A stretch of DNA of 64,000 nucleotides from PoT sp049331405 (GTDB taxonomy: Bacteria > Planctomycetota > Planctomycetia > Isosphaerales > Isosphaeraceae): contig NZ_CP186274.1 of NCBI RefSeq assembly GCF_049331405.1, forward strand, positions 7,874,001 through 7,938,000, read 5' to 3'. A program made the position numbers and the translations under genes. Of the stretch, positions 28,622 to 37,349 are shown in pieces. Below the pieces are notes generated by a model, which saw nothing but the letters and a program-made list of their open reading frames with translations, was not told the DNA's origin and ran no database searches. Every line of letters starts with the position of its first letter. The stretch's first letter is position 1.

Positions 28622-29422
28622 ATGTTCGCACGCGTCTTATGCGTCCTGACCCTGTGCCTGGCCTCGACGGCCCATGCGGCCGACGACGAGGGGTTCGTGA
28701 CTCTCTTCGACGGCAAGGATCTCTCCGAATGGATCATCCCCGAGGGAGACAACGGCCACTGGAAGATCCTCGAGGGCGTCATCGACTACGACGCCAAGAG
28801 CGAGGCGAAGGGCAACAAGAACCTCGTCAGCAAGAAGGAATACGAGGATTTCATCCTCAAGATCGAGTGGCGCCTCAAAGAGACCCCCTACACGAACCCC
28901 CGCATTCCTTACGTCCTCCCCGACGGCACGCATGCCAGGGGCGTGGATGGGAAGCCGCTGACCCTCGCCCTGCCCGATAGCGACTCGGGGGTCTACCTCC
29001 GCGACGTGAAAGGTAAGAGCCAGGTCAACATGTGGTGTTGGCCCATCGGCTCGGGCGAAGTCTACGGCTACCGGATGGACGCAAAGCTGCCGCCGGCCGT
29101 CCGAAAAGGCGTGACCCCGAAGACCCAGGCCGACAAGCCCGTCGGGGAGTGGAATGACTTCGAGATCAAGCTCGTGGGCGACCGCTTGACGGTGGTCCTG
29201 AACGGCGTCACGGTCATCGAGGACGCCCAGCTCCCGGGGATCCCGGAAAAGGGCCCGCTCTCGCTCCAGCACCATGGCGGCTTCCGAGACGGCAAGTACA
29301 CCGGCCCGCCCAGCCTCGTGCAGTTCCGCAACATCAAGATCAAGCCGCTGCCCCGCAAGTCAGCCGCCAAGGCCGATGACCGCGGTGCTGCCTCGTCCGG
29401 GTTCAAACAGGCGACCCGATAA
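28622..29422 (+). CDS. Secreted DUF1080 (3-keto-disaccharide hydrolase) protein
   Basis: DUF1080 proteins have a concanavalin-like fold, are abundant in planctomycetes, and include 3-keto-disaccharide hydrolases. The 266-residue protein has a signal peptide (about 1-19, ASTAHA). The family start FVTLFDGKDLSEWIIP (about 24-39) and the region SDSGVYLRDVKG..QVNMWCW (about 120-140) are typical. The end, GPLSLQHHGG and VQFRNIKIKPL, is the conserved terminal strand pair. It probably acts in the periplasm on polysaccharide-derived sugars. A secreted cytochrome follows in the same direction. Confidence 0.9.
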   Translation: MFARVLCVLTLCLASTAHAADDEGFVTLFDGKDLSEWIIPEGDNGHWKILEGVIDYDAKSEAKGNKNLVSKKEYEDFILKIEWRLKETPYTNPRIPYVLPDGTHARGVDGKPLTLALPDSDSGVYLRDVKGKSQVNMWCWPIGSGEVYGYRMDAKLPPAVRKGVTPKTQADKPVGEWNDFEIKLVGDRLTVVLNGVTVIEDAQLPGIPEKGPLSLQHHGGFRDGKYTGPPSLVQFRNIKIKPLPRKSAAKADDRGAASSGFKQATR

Positions 29423-29524
29423 AGCTCGAGCCGATTCGGCCTTTCCCGAACCTCTCTTCGTCCTCTACGATGGTAGGACGAGCCTGAACGCGTGATAACG
29501 TAGGGAGGTTCGGGAGGCCGCCCC

Positions 29525-30883
29525 ATGATCCATCGCATCGCATCCGTCTCTATCGTCCTGGCCTGGTGTCTCACGTCGAGCACGTTAGCAGGCGAAGACG
29601 ACGCCGCTGCCGCCGAACGCGGCCGGATCGCCTTGACCTTGCAGGGTTACCTCAAGCCGGCCTGGAAAGACTCGACGTATCGGAACGTGAGCCGGCTCTG
29701 GGGTAACGAGAAGGTCCCTGCCGACCTCTCCGACGCCGGATACGCCGAGGTTTTCAGTCGACGCTACGGCCTTCACCCCGCCCCCTATCCCAACGACGGC
29801 CTCCCCATGGGCCTGCGACGAGGGAACGGGCCCGACGGCTCGAAGACGGGGATCCAGATCGACTGCATGGTCTGCCACGGCGGCTCGATCGGCGGCACAA
29901 GTTATGTCGGCATCGGGAATTCGACGCTGGACCTGACCTCGCTCCTGCAAGAAATGACCCAGGCCGAGGGGAGACGCCTGCCGCCCAGCCTGTTCGTGCT
30001 GAATAGCGTGCGAGGCCCCGTCAACGCCGGGATGATCTCCGCCGTGCTGCTCGCCTTACGGAATCCCGACCTATCCTTCCGCGCCTTCCCGCTCTTACTC
30101 GGGGCTCGACTGCCCGAGATGGATACGCCGCCGTGGTGGCGGCTCGGTCGCAAGTCGACCATGTATTACGACGGCCGAACCGATGCGCGCTCGGTCCGGA
30201 CCAACATGCAGTTTCTGATGGGTGAGAAGACTCTCAAGCAGTTTCAGGAACTCGAGCCGACCTTCCGGGACATCCAGGCGTATCTCAAGAGTCTCAAGCC
30301 GCCGAAGTACCCATTTTCAATCGACGCGGCGAAGTCAGGACGTGGCGAGCAGGTCTTCGCGAAGAATTGCGTCAAATGCCACGGTACGTACGGCCCGGAT
30401 GGCAAGTACCCCAACAAGATTATCGAGTTGAAAGTGGTCGGCACCGACCCTGCCCGAGCCCTCGGACTCTCCGACCGCCTGGTCGCCCACTACAATACGA
30501 CCTGGTTCGCCGCCGATCATCCCTCCGATGAGACGATGGTAGGCTATCAGGCCCCGCCCCTCGATGGTCTCTGGGCGACGGCCCCATTCCTTCACAATGG
30601 CTCGATCCCAACCTTGAAGGCACTCCTCCAATCGAGCCTGCGTCCCAAAAAGTTCAAACGGGCCGCCAATACCGACTTCGCCCACTTCGATCAGCGGGAG
30701 GTCGGCTGGAAGGTCGAGGTCATCGACGACTCAGCTCCCTCGGAAAAACCGCAGTCGTTCGTCGAGTCGCGTTCGACCTACGACACGTCGCGTTTCGGAC
30801 TCGGTAATGGCGGCCACACCTATGGCGACAAACTGACCGACGACGAGCGGAGCGACCTGATCGAATACTTGAAAACACTCTGA
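29525..30883 (+). CDS. Secreted c-type cytochrome with two haem sites
   Basis: A 452-residue periplasmic protein with a signal peptide (about 1-22, SSTLAG). Two haem c motifs are visible: CMVCHGG (about residue 117) and CVKCHGTYG (about 281). The second sits in a cytochrome c domain, and the end has LHNGSIPTL, the axial-ligand region of rubber-oxygenase/thiol-oxidoreductase-like cytochromes, and LTDDERSDLIEYLKTL. It belongs to the large c-type cytochromes common in planctomycetes. The partner is unknown; transfer of electrons in periplasmic oxidation is a reasonable inference. Confidence 0.88.
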   Translation: MIHRIASVSIVLAWCLTSSTLAGEDDAAAAERGRIALTLQGYLKPAWKDSTYRNVSRLWGNEKVPADLSDAGYAEVFSRRYGLHPAPYPNDGLPMGLRRGNGPDGSKTGIQIDCMVCHGGSIGGTSYVGIGNSTLDLTSLLQEMTQAEGRRLPPSLFVLNSVRGPVNAGMISAVLLALRNPDLSFRAFPLLLGARLPEMDTPPWWRLGRKSTMYYDGRTDARSVRTNMQFLMGEKTLKQFQELEPTFRDIQAYLKSLKPPKYPFSIDAAKSGRGEQVFAKNCVKCHGTYGPDGKYPNKIIELKVVGTDPARALGLSDRLVAHYNTTWFAADHPSDETMVGYQAPPLDGLWATAPFLHNGSIPTLKALLQSSLRPKKFKRAANTDFAHFDQREVGWKVEVIDDSAPSEKPQSFVESRSTYDTSRFGLGNGGHTYGDKLTDDERSDLIEYLKTL

Positions 30884-30921
30884 CCCGATCAGGCCGCTCG
30901 CCATCAATCAATCGCTGAGGA

Positions 30922-32166
30922 TCAGTCGTCGGAGTTCTTCTCGATCGGTTGATCGACTGCCGGCTTCAAGGTTGTTTGCAGCGTCTTCGCGACGTCGCCC
31001 GCGACGCGGAAGGCTCGGAGCGCGTTCCCGCCGAGGATCTTGGCGATATCGGCGTCGGAATAGCCACGTCGAATGAGTTCCTCGGTGAGCTTGGGATAGC
31101 ACGAAACGTCTTCGAGCCCGACCGGCCAGGACGTGATGCCGTCGAAGTCGGAGCCGATCCCGACATGGTCGATCCCGGCCACCTTCACGATGTGGTCGAT
31201 GTGATCGGCCACATCCTTGATGGTTCCCCGAGGCATCTTGTAAGCCTTGTACCAGGCTTCGAAGGCCTTCTTGGCTTTTTCGGGGTCGGCGTTCTTCTCG
31301 CGAGCCTCGGCGCGGGCCTTGGACATCGCGCGGGCGGCCTCGGGGACGACGAAGGCCGAGTAGAAGTTGACCATCACCACGCCGCCGTTCTTCGGCAATT
31401 GCTTGAGGATCTCATCCGGGACGTTCCGAGGACTTGGCGCCACCGCAAAGGCGCTGGAGTGGCTCGCGATGACCGGCGCCTTGGCAATCCGTAAGACGTC
31501 CTCCATCGTCTCCGCCGAAACGTGGGAGATATCGACGAGCATCCCGAGACGGTTCATCTCGAGCACAACCCTTTCGCCAAATGGGGAGAGCCCGTGGCTC
31601 TTGGGCAGGTCCACGGCCGAGTCGGCCCAGTCGAGCGTCGTATTGTGCGTCAGGGTCATGTAGCGGGCGCCGAGGCGATGGAAAGCTCTGAGCATCGCCA
31701 AATCCTCCTCGATGGCGATCCCCCCTTCGATCCCGATGAGCGAAGCGATCTTGCCCGCCTTGACAATCCGCTCCACATCCGCGGCGTCGAGCGCGAGTTC
31801 CATGTCGTTGGGGTATCGGTCGACCATCCGGTGGACGATGTCGATCTGCTCGATCACTGTCCTGCCCGGATTTTCATGCTCGTTGGGGATGAAGACCGAC
31901 CAGAACTGGGCTTTAAGGCCACCCTCGCGCATCCGGGGGATATCCGTCTGCCCCTTGGGGAGCTGCTTGGCCAGGTCAAGGGTCTCGAAATTAACGTCCC
32001 CTTCCTTCCGAAGGCTCCAGGGCAAGTCGTTATGACCGTCGAACACGAAGGCCGACGCGTGTATCCGTCGAGCCCGTTCGGCAATCTCGGCATCCGTGTC
32101 GGCTCCCGCCAGTCTCTCGGTCCCTATCCAGGCGACGACCAACCCCAGGACGAATCCCCATCGCAT
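30922..32166 (-). CDS. Membrane dipeptidase, peptidase family M19
   Basis: M19 enzymes are zinc dipeptidases related to renal dipeptidase. The 414-residue protein has a signal peptide (about 1-21). The metal ligands are His45 and Asp47 in FDGHNDLPW, a Glu in IGIEGG, and His residues in VDISHVS and IASHSSAFAVAPSPRNVPDE. GIDHVGIGSDFDGI near the C-terminus is the family's usual closing motif. It probably works in the periplasm on peptide fragments such as D-amino-acid dipeptides. The end KPAVDQPIEKNSDD is a nonconserved tail. It is monocistronic and converges with the cytochrome gene. Confidence 0.94.
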   Translation of the reverse strand: MRWGFVLGLVVAWIGTERLAGADTDAEIAERARRIHASAFVFDGHNDLPWSLRKEGDVNFETLDLAKQLPKGQTDIPRMREGGLKAQFWSVFIPNEHENPGRTVIEQIDIVHRMVDRYPNDMELALDAADVERIVKAGKIASLIGIEGGIAIEEDLAMLRAFHRLGARYMTLTHNTTLDWADSAVDLPKSHGLSPFGERVVLEMNRLGMLVDISHVSAETMEDVLRIAKAPVIASHSSAFAVAPSPRNVPDEILKQLPKNGGVVMVNFYSAFVVPEAARAMSKARAEAREKNADPEKAKKAFEAWYKAYKMPRGTIKDVADHIDHIVKVAGIDHVGIGSDFDGITSWPVGLEDVSCYPKLTEELIRRGYSDADIAKILGGNALRAFRVAGDVAKTLQTTLKPAVDQPIEKNSDD

Positions 32167-32551
32167 CGATAGCCTCTTTCCCGCGAAAACCTACGTTGCA
32201 CAAGCGGCTCCCCAACCAGGGGCCCATTCTAGGGGTGTACGATGTCGAGATCCAGTCACCGGATCAATTCAACATGCTAGCGTTCTAAAGCGTTAGAATC
32301 TCAGCCCGCAACGGAGTGCGGTCACGAGACCTGGCGATTTGATATGGCAGGCACAACATGGAAGCTGGCGTTATCTCGGATCGAATGGGGTTCGACGGTC
32401 TGGAATCGGCAGTCCGGTTATTTCAATTCGAGCGGGAAAAGGCGATCAAGATCCCTGGCGAATCGGCGTGCAATTAGGTTACAATTCTTAGCCTTGTCTC
32501 CGACCATGTCGGCCGGAGTGTCTTGCAAGATGACATAAGGTGAGGTGTCCC
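32167..32551. other. 385-bp gap upstream of the small Cys4 gene
   Basis: It contains no recognised gene. TACAAT at 32480-32485 could be a -10 element for the small protein gene, but no good -35 is seen. The M19 gene's promoter should be at its left end. Confidence 0.4.
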
Positions 32552-32671
32552 GTGCCCTTCCGTCCTCGGAAAAAGAAGATGCGTCAGTCGAAGTACCATC
32601 GCTGCAAGCGCTGCGGGGGCCAGGTCCGCCGTCACATTGGTCGTTGCAAGAAGTGCTCGGAAGCCCAGTGA
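32552..32671 (+). CDS. 39-residue basic zinc-ribbon-like Cys4 protein
   Basis: A short frame with GTG start at 32552 and a good ribosome-binding site (AGGTGAGG, about 7 bases upstream). The protein begins MPFRPRKKKMRQ and has four cysteines in two CxxC pairs, C18KRC21 and C32KKC35, spaced by ten residues; about one third of it is Lys or Arg. This is the pattern of a small treble-clef or zinc-ribbon RNA-binding or ribosome-associated protein. It does not match bL32, bL33 or bL36 as I know them. The gene stands alone. Function unknown. Confidence 0.65.
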   Translation: MPFRPRKKKMRQSKYHRCKRCGGQVRRHIGRCKKCSEAQ

Positions 32672-32809
32672 GACTAGGTCATCACGACCCTAGTTCATGG
32701 ACCTCCGCCAGCTCGAAATGCCTGAATCTTCGGTGAGCAGGCCCCGTTTTCTCGAAGCCTGCTCCCGATCCTCTCCTTCGTCACCGGCTCGGCTCTAGCT
32801 CACGAGCCA

Positions 32810-33133
32810 TCAATCGGCCGGTCGCGTCCCGGCGGGAATTCCTGTCTCGGAAGATCGGCTCAGAACGCGAACCGTCAGGTCCGACTGGACGCGTATCTGA
32901 CAGGAGAGGCGAATGTCCGGCCCGAGTGACGCTTCGCGCGCGAGTCGGGTCTCTTCCGCCTCCTCCATCGGCCCGACATCTCCGGCAATTACCTGCACCC
33001 GGCAGGTCGTACACCTGGCATTCCCGCCGCAGCGGTGCATGATGTCGATCCCGGCATCCTCGATCGCGAGGACGAGCTTGACCCCGGCCTCGGCCAGGAA
33101 TGTCTTTTCCCCTTCGACGGTCACTTGAGGCAT
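32810..33133 (-). CDS. [2Fe-2S] ferredoxin
   Basis: A 107-residue plant-type ferredoxin, an electron carrier. The cluster ligands are Cys35, Cys41, Cys44 and Cys78 in RCGGNARCTTCRV and RLSCQIRV, the C-x5-C-x2-C pattern. The frame is open to 33205, but ATG 33133 has an AGGAG upstream and starts exactly at the beta-grasp fold (MPQVTVEGEKTFLAEAG). The tail (SRSSETGIPAGTRPAD) is nonconserved. No reductase or hydroxylase partner is adjacent. Confidence 0.92.
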   Translation of the reverse strand: MPQVTVEGEKTFLAEAGVKLVLAIEDAGIDIMHRCGGNARCTTCRVQVIAGDVGPMEEAEETRLAREASLGPDIRLSCQIRVQSDLTVRVLSRSSETGIPAGTRPAD

Positions 33134-33302
33134 CGTCAATCCGCTCCTTCTCAGGCTCATCCAGCAGTTTTCAGCGTCGGATAGACTAATGGAGACGCTC
33201 TCCACCGGGCAAGAGCCCGCCTCAGGCCGCCCCCCTCGTCATTTCACCTTTGCCATCACCTCGAATGTTCTGTGAAATGGCCCTCGGCACGTTCACAGGG
33301 TC

Positions 33303-34754
33303 GTGAAAATCCCGGGCCACTTCGTGGAGAAACGAACGCTCATCGGTTCTAGCGATTCGTGGCCCCCTATAATTCAAACCAGCCATGACGACATGGTTTC
33401 CCTCAGCGAGGAACCGCCTCAGATGTCGAATTCGGACCAGCGACTCTCGAACGGGGCGACAACTCGCGAGGGCCTCCGGTCGGTTGGCGAATTTCGTATC
33501 ACTTGCGATTTGATGACCTGGCTGGCCGTGATGGTGGGGATCATACTGCGCGTCGCGGAGTATGCCCGCAACCGTTCGCTTTATCGCGATGAGGAATCGC
33601 TCCTGCTGAACCTCGTCAACCTGCCAGTCTTCGATCTCTGGACAAGGCTCACGGAGTACCAACTCGCGCCGCCGGGGTTCCTGATCCTTGAGCGGATTAT
33701 GGTTAGGCTCCCCTTCCCTGTCGTGCCCTCCGCGCGTTTCATCCCTCTGCTCTGCGGCATCTCCTCGATGTTCCTCATGCGGAAGGTTGGGAAGGCATAC
33801 CTCAATCGGGACGCGGTCCCCATCGCGGTGGCCTTCTTCGCCCTGTGCGACTACCTCCTCTATTACTCCTCGGAGATCAAGCAGTATTCAGGCGAGGTGA
33901 TGTTTGCACTGCTGGGTTTCCTCGTCGCCGCTCGCCCCGTCGTGGATGAACTGTCGAACCGCAGGCGACTCGCGCTCCTCACTGCCTTCGGGGCGATTTC
34001 GACCTGGTTTTCCTTCTCGATGGCCCTGGTGCTGGGCGGACTCGGTCTTCGCTACGTATTCGTCGCCTGGAAGGCGCATCGCCGAGACCTCGTATTCAAA
34101 GCGTGCGGGATGTGCATGGTCTGGGGGATCAGCTTCGGCATCTGCTTCGGGATCGGTCAGAGGCTCCTCGACCGATCCGACAGCTTCATCAGCGACTGGT
34201 GGGCCTTCGCGTTCCTTCCGTTCCCGCCGAGGAGTCTCCGGCAACTGGATCAAACCTTCTGGCAACTGGCGAATGTCTTCATCAACCCTGCATGTTTGCA
34301 TACGCCGCTCAATGAGCCTTATTCGGGCCTGGTCGACCTCGCGGTCTTCCTGCTCGGCGTCGTCTCGCTCGCGAGACGCTGGCGCGGCGGTACTTTCTTA
34401 TTACTCGCGCCACTGGCTTTCGCACTCGCTGCCTCCGTCCTCGAAAAATATCCCTTCCATGGCCGACTCCTTCTCTTCTTGATCCCTACGATCCACCTCT
34501 TCACAGCCCAGGGGGTGTTGGCTTTCGGACAGCGCTTCGGTCGATTCGCCGCCATCCTGCTCGCCTCCTTTTTGCTCTTTCAACCGATCGCGAATTGTTT
34601 GTGGAACGAACTCGTCATGGTGAGGTCGCGTACGTTCGACTCGCACGGAGACCTCTATCCCGACCTCCTCGACTATTTCGAGATCAGGGAGCACAGGGAG
34701 AAAATAGACAAACATTTTCGATTGGACGGCCTTCCGAGCAGGATTCAAGAATAG
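33303..34754 (+). CDS. Multi-pass membrane protein, GT-C glycosyltransferase-like
   Basis: A 483-residue protein with about nine to eleven hydrophobic helices. A conserved-looking first loop, YARNRSLYRDEESLLLNL (about 86-103), resembles the acidic catalytic loop of GT-C/GT39-type transferases, which move sugars from polyprenyl phosphates on the outer face. LLYYSSEIKQYSGEVMFALL also resembles membrane-protein mannosyltransferase-like families. The polar C-terminus ends with DKHFRLDGLPSRIQE. Later starts at 33393 or 33423 are possible, since the first 40 residues are not hydrophobic or conserved. The donor and acceptor are unknown. It stands alone. Confidence 0.7.
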   Translation: MKIPGHFVEKRTLIGSSDSWPPIIQTSHDDMVSLSEEPPQMSNSDQRLSNGATTREGLRSVGEFRITCDLMTWLAVMVGIILRVAEYARNRSLYRDEESLLLNLVNLPVFDLWTRLTEYQLAPPGFLILERIMVRLPFPVVPSARFIPLLCGISSMFLMRKVGKAYLNRDAVPIAVAFFALCDYLLYYSSEIKQYSGEVMFALLGFLVAARPVVDELSNRRRLALLTAFGAISTWFSFSMALVLGGLGLRYVFVAWKAHRRDLVFKACGMCMVWGISFGICFGIGQRLLDRSDSFISDWWAFAFLPFPPRSLRQLDQTFWQLANVFINPACLHTPLNEPYSGLVDLAVFLLGVVSLARRWRGGTFLLLAPLAFALAASVLEKYPFHGRLLLFLIPTIHLFTAQGVLAFGQRFGRFAAILLASFLLFQPIANCLWNELVMVRSRTFDSHGDLYPDLLDYFEIREHREKIDKHFRLDGLPSRIQE

Positions 34755-35068
34755 TTCGACAAGCCGGCTCCGACGAAAATGTGCCCGAGGCTTTCTTCAA
34801 AGCAACGCCGTCCCGATACGAGTTCAAATCGCGCGAACTCAGTCCTTTTTGGTCTTGGACTGACTTCAAAACACATCGAATCCATCTCTTCTAACGCTCG
34901 AGTATTCCCGGTTAAATCAAGCTCGAGACGCACGAACCCGGCCTGGTTTCAAGGCGGGTTTACGGGTCTTGGCAAGCGCATCCGTTTCCGCCATACTATC
35001 GCTCCAAATCGGAAGCCCTCTCCCCACAAGGGGAAACGGGTCTCATTCTTCGGATGCTGGGGGATGAC
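34755..35068. other. 314-bp gap upstream of glucan phosphorylase
   Basis: Nothing recognisable is present. It presumably holds the promoter of the phosphorylase gene. The short open frames across it have no family resemblance. Confidence 0.45.
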
Positions 35069-37213
35069 ATGGCCGGTCAGACACAGAGAATCGACAAGCT
35101 CCGAGAATTGGCGAGGAATCTTTGGTGGACCTGGCAACCTAACGTCATCAGCTTGTTCCGAGAGCTCGACCCCCAGCTCTGGCGTGACATCGATCACAAT
35201 CCGATCGAGTTCCTCAAGCGCCTTCCCGACGACGTCCTCCAGCGTCGGGCCGCCGAGATGGCGCTCGACTCCCGGATCGACTATGCCTTCCGCCGCCTGT
35301 CGGAGTATCTGAAGAACACCGACTCCTGGGGCGCGATCTACGCGGCGAACCTCCGCGCCCGACCCGTCGCCTATTTCTCGGCCGAGTTCGGCCTGCATGA
35401 GAGCCTGCCGATCTACTCGGGCGGCCTCGGCGTGCTGGCGGGCGACCACCTCAAGAGCGCGAGCGACCTCGGCATTCCCCTCGTCGGCATCGGCCTACTC
35501 TATGACCAGGGCTACTTCCGACAGAGTCTGGACGAGAACGGATGGCAGCGAGAGAGCTACCTCAACGCCAACCCCGACCTCCTCCCGATCGAGAAGGTCA
35601 ACGGCGAAGATGGCAGGCCCCTCCTGATCTCGATCGACACGCACAACGGCGTCTTGCACTCGCAGGTCTGGCGCGTCGAGGTCGGCAGGACGACCCTGCT
35701 GCTCATGGATGCGAACGTCCCCGAGAATTCCGAAAGCGACCGCAAGCTGACGGCCCGGCTTTACGGCGGAGACGCCCGCGTCCGCATCCGCCAGGAGCTC
35801 TTGCTCGGCGTCGGCGGCATCCGAGTCCTCAGGGCGCTCAACATCGCCCCGTCGGTCCTCCACCTCAACGAAGGCCATAGCGCCTTCGCCGGCCTCGAGA
35901 TGATCCGGTCCGAGATGGAGATGAACGCCGTGCCCTTCGGCGACGCGATGCGTGACGTCGCCCAGATCACGGTATTCACCACCCACACGCCGGTCGCCGC
36001 CGGCCACGATCGCTTCGGAGCCCAACTTGTCGAGGAGAACCTCGGCAAGATCCGCGAGGGCCTGCACCTCTCGTACGACGACTTCATGGGCCTCGGCCGC
36101 GTCTATCCGGGCGATACGAGCGAGCTTTTCTGCATGACCGTGCTAGCCCTCAAGCTCTCGAGGCACGCCAACGGCGTCAGCGCCCTCCACGGCCTGGTCT
36201 CGCGACGGATGTGGCACCCACTCTATCCGAACCGCACGGAAGAAGCGGTCCCCATCGGGCACATCACCAACGGCGTCCACGTCTCGAGCTGGGTCGCCCC
36301 CCAGATGCACTTCCTCCTCGACCGCCACCTCGGGCCCGAGTGGCCCAAGCGGATGCGGCACCCGGAGACCTGGGAAGGCGTCACGAGCATCGAGGACGCC
36401 GAGCTCTGGGAAACCCAGCAAGTCCTCAAAGCCAGGCTCATCGAGTTCGTGCGCCGTCGCCTCGTCGCGCAGGCCGAGAAGCGGAACGAGGGCGAGGCTT
36501 CGATCAAGAACGCGAGCACCGCGCTCGACCTAAACGCCCTGACGATCGGCTTCGCCCGCCGATTTGCAACTTACAAGCGGGCAGGCCTGGTCCTCCAGGA
36601 CATCGAGCGGATTGCAGCGTTGATCAACTCGAGCGATCGGCCTATCCAGTTCATCTTCGCGGGGAAGGCTCACCCCGAAGACCAGTACGGCAAGGAACTG
36701 ATCCAGGGCATCGTCCGGCTCACGCACCAGGCCAACCTGACCCATCGCCTCGTCTTCGTGGAAGACTACGACATGAACGTGGCCAGGCAGCTCGTCCAGG
36801 GGGTCGACGTCTGGCTGAACAATCCGCGACGTCCCCAGGAGGCGAGCGGAACCTCGGGCCAGAAGGCCCTCCTTAACGGTGCCCTCAACTTCTCGATCCT
36901 GGACGGCTGGTGGGGAGAGGCTTACGACGGCGCGAACGGCTTCGCCATCGGCGGTGGCCAGTCGCACTCGGTCCCGTCAATCCAGGACGAGCGCGATCAC
37001 AAGGCCCTCGTCGACACCCTGACGAACCAGGTCATCCCCCTCTATTACACGAGGGATTCGTCGGGCCTGCCGCGTGGCTGGATCGCCCGCCAGAAGAATG
37101 CCCTGCGCTCGCTGGCCTGGCGTTTCAACGCCGACCGCATGGTCATGGACTACGTCCAGAGCAGCTACCTGCCGGCGGCGGGCGGCATCTCGTGCGCCGT
37201 GCCCCAGTCCTGA
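35069..37213 (+). CDS. glgP: Alpha-glucan phosphorylase, GT35
   Basis: The enzyme releases glucose-1-phosphate from glycogen or maltodextrins. The 714-residue size and the start (LRELARNLWWTWQPNVISLF) identify the shorter alpha-glucan phosphorylase type of many bacteria, distinct from the 800-residue MalP type. Motifs include YFSAEFGLHESLPIYSGGLG (about 105-124), VLHLNEGHSAF, TTHTPVAAGHDRF, HITNGVH, GFARRFATYKRAGL and the PLP region ASGTSGQKALLNG.LN. The Lys of SGQKA is the expected PLP-binding residue. I choose the ATG at 35069 with GGGGGA upstream; 35054 is also possible. A kinase gene follows by 136 bases. Confidence 0.94.
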   Translation: MAGQTQRIDKLRELARNLWWTWQPNVISLFRELDPQLWRDIDHNPIEFLKRLPDDVLQRRAAEMALDSRIDYAFRRLSEYLKNTDSWGAIYAANLRARPVAYFSAEFGLHESLPIYSGGLGVLAGDHLKSASDLGIPLVGIGLLYDQGYFRQSLDENGWQRESYLNANPDLLPIEKVNGEDGRPLLISIDTHNGVLHSQVWRVEVGRTTLLLMDANVPENSESDRKLTARLYGGDARVRIRQELLLGVGGIRVLRALNIAPSVLHLNEGHSAFAGLEMIRSEMEMNAVPFGDAMRDVAQITVFTTHTPVAAGHDRFGAQLVEENLGKIREGLHLSYDDFMGLGRVYPGDTSELFCMTVLALKLSRHANGVSALHGLVSRRMWHPLYPNRTEEAVPIGHITNGVHVSSWVAPQMHFLLDRHLGPEWPKRMRHPETWEGVTSIEDAELWETQQVLKARLIEFVRRRLVAQAEKRNEGEASIKNASTALDLNALTIGFARRFATYKRAGLVLQDIERIAALINSSDRPIQFIFAGKAHPEDQYGKELIQGIVRLTHQANLTHRLVFVEDYDMNVARQLVQGVDVWLNNPRRPQEASGTSGQKALLNGALNFSILDGWWGEAYDGANGFAIGGGQSHSVPSIQDERDHKALVDTLTNQVIPLYYTRDSSGLPRGWIARQKNALRSLAWRFNADRMVMDYVQSSYLPAAGGISCAVPQS

Positions 37214-37349
37214 GGCATTCGACAACCGGGAGCCTGAGTCTGACTTATGGCAGGACGCAGGCTCTCCCCGTTGGGCAATGGCCGGCCGATCTGCTAACCT
37301 TGAGGTGCCAACGATTTTCGGCTCAGTCTAGTCCTCCCAGGGCGAGCGC

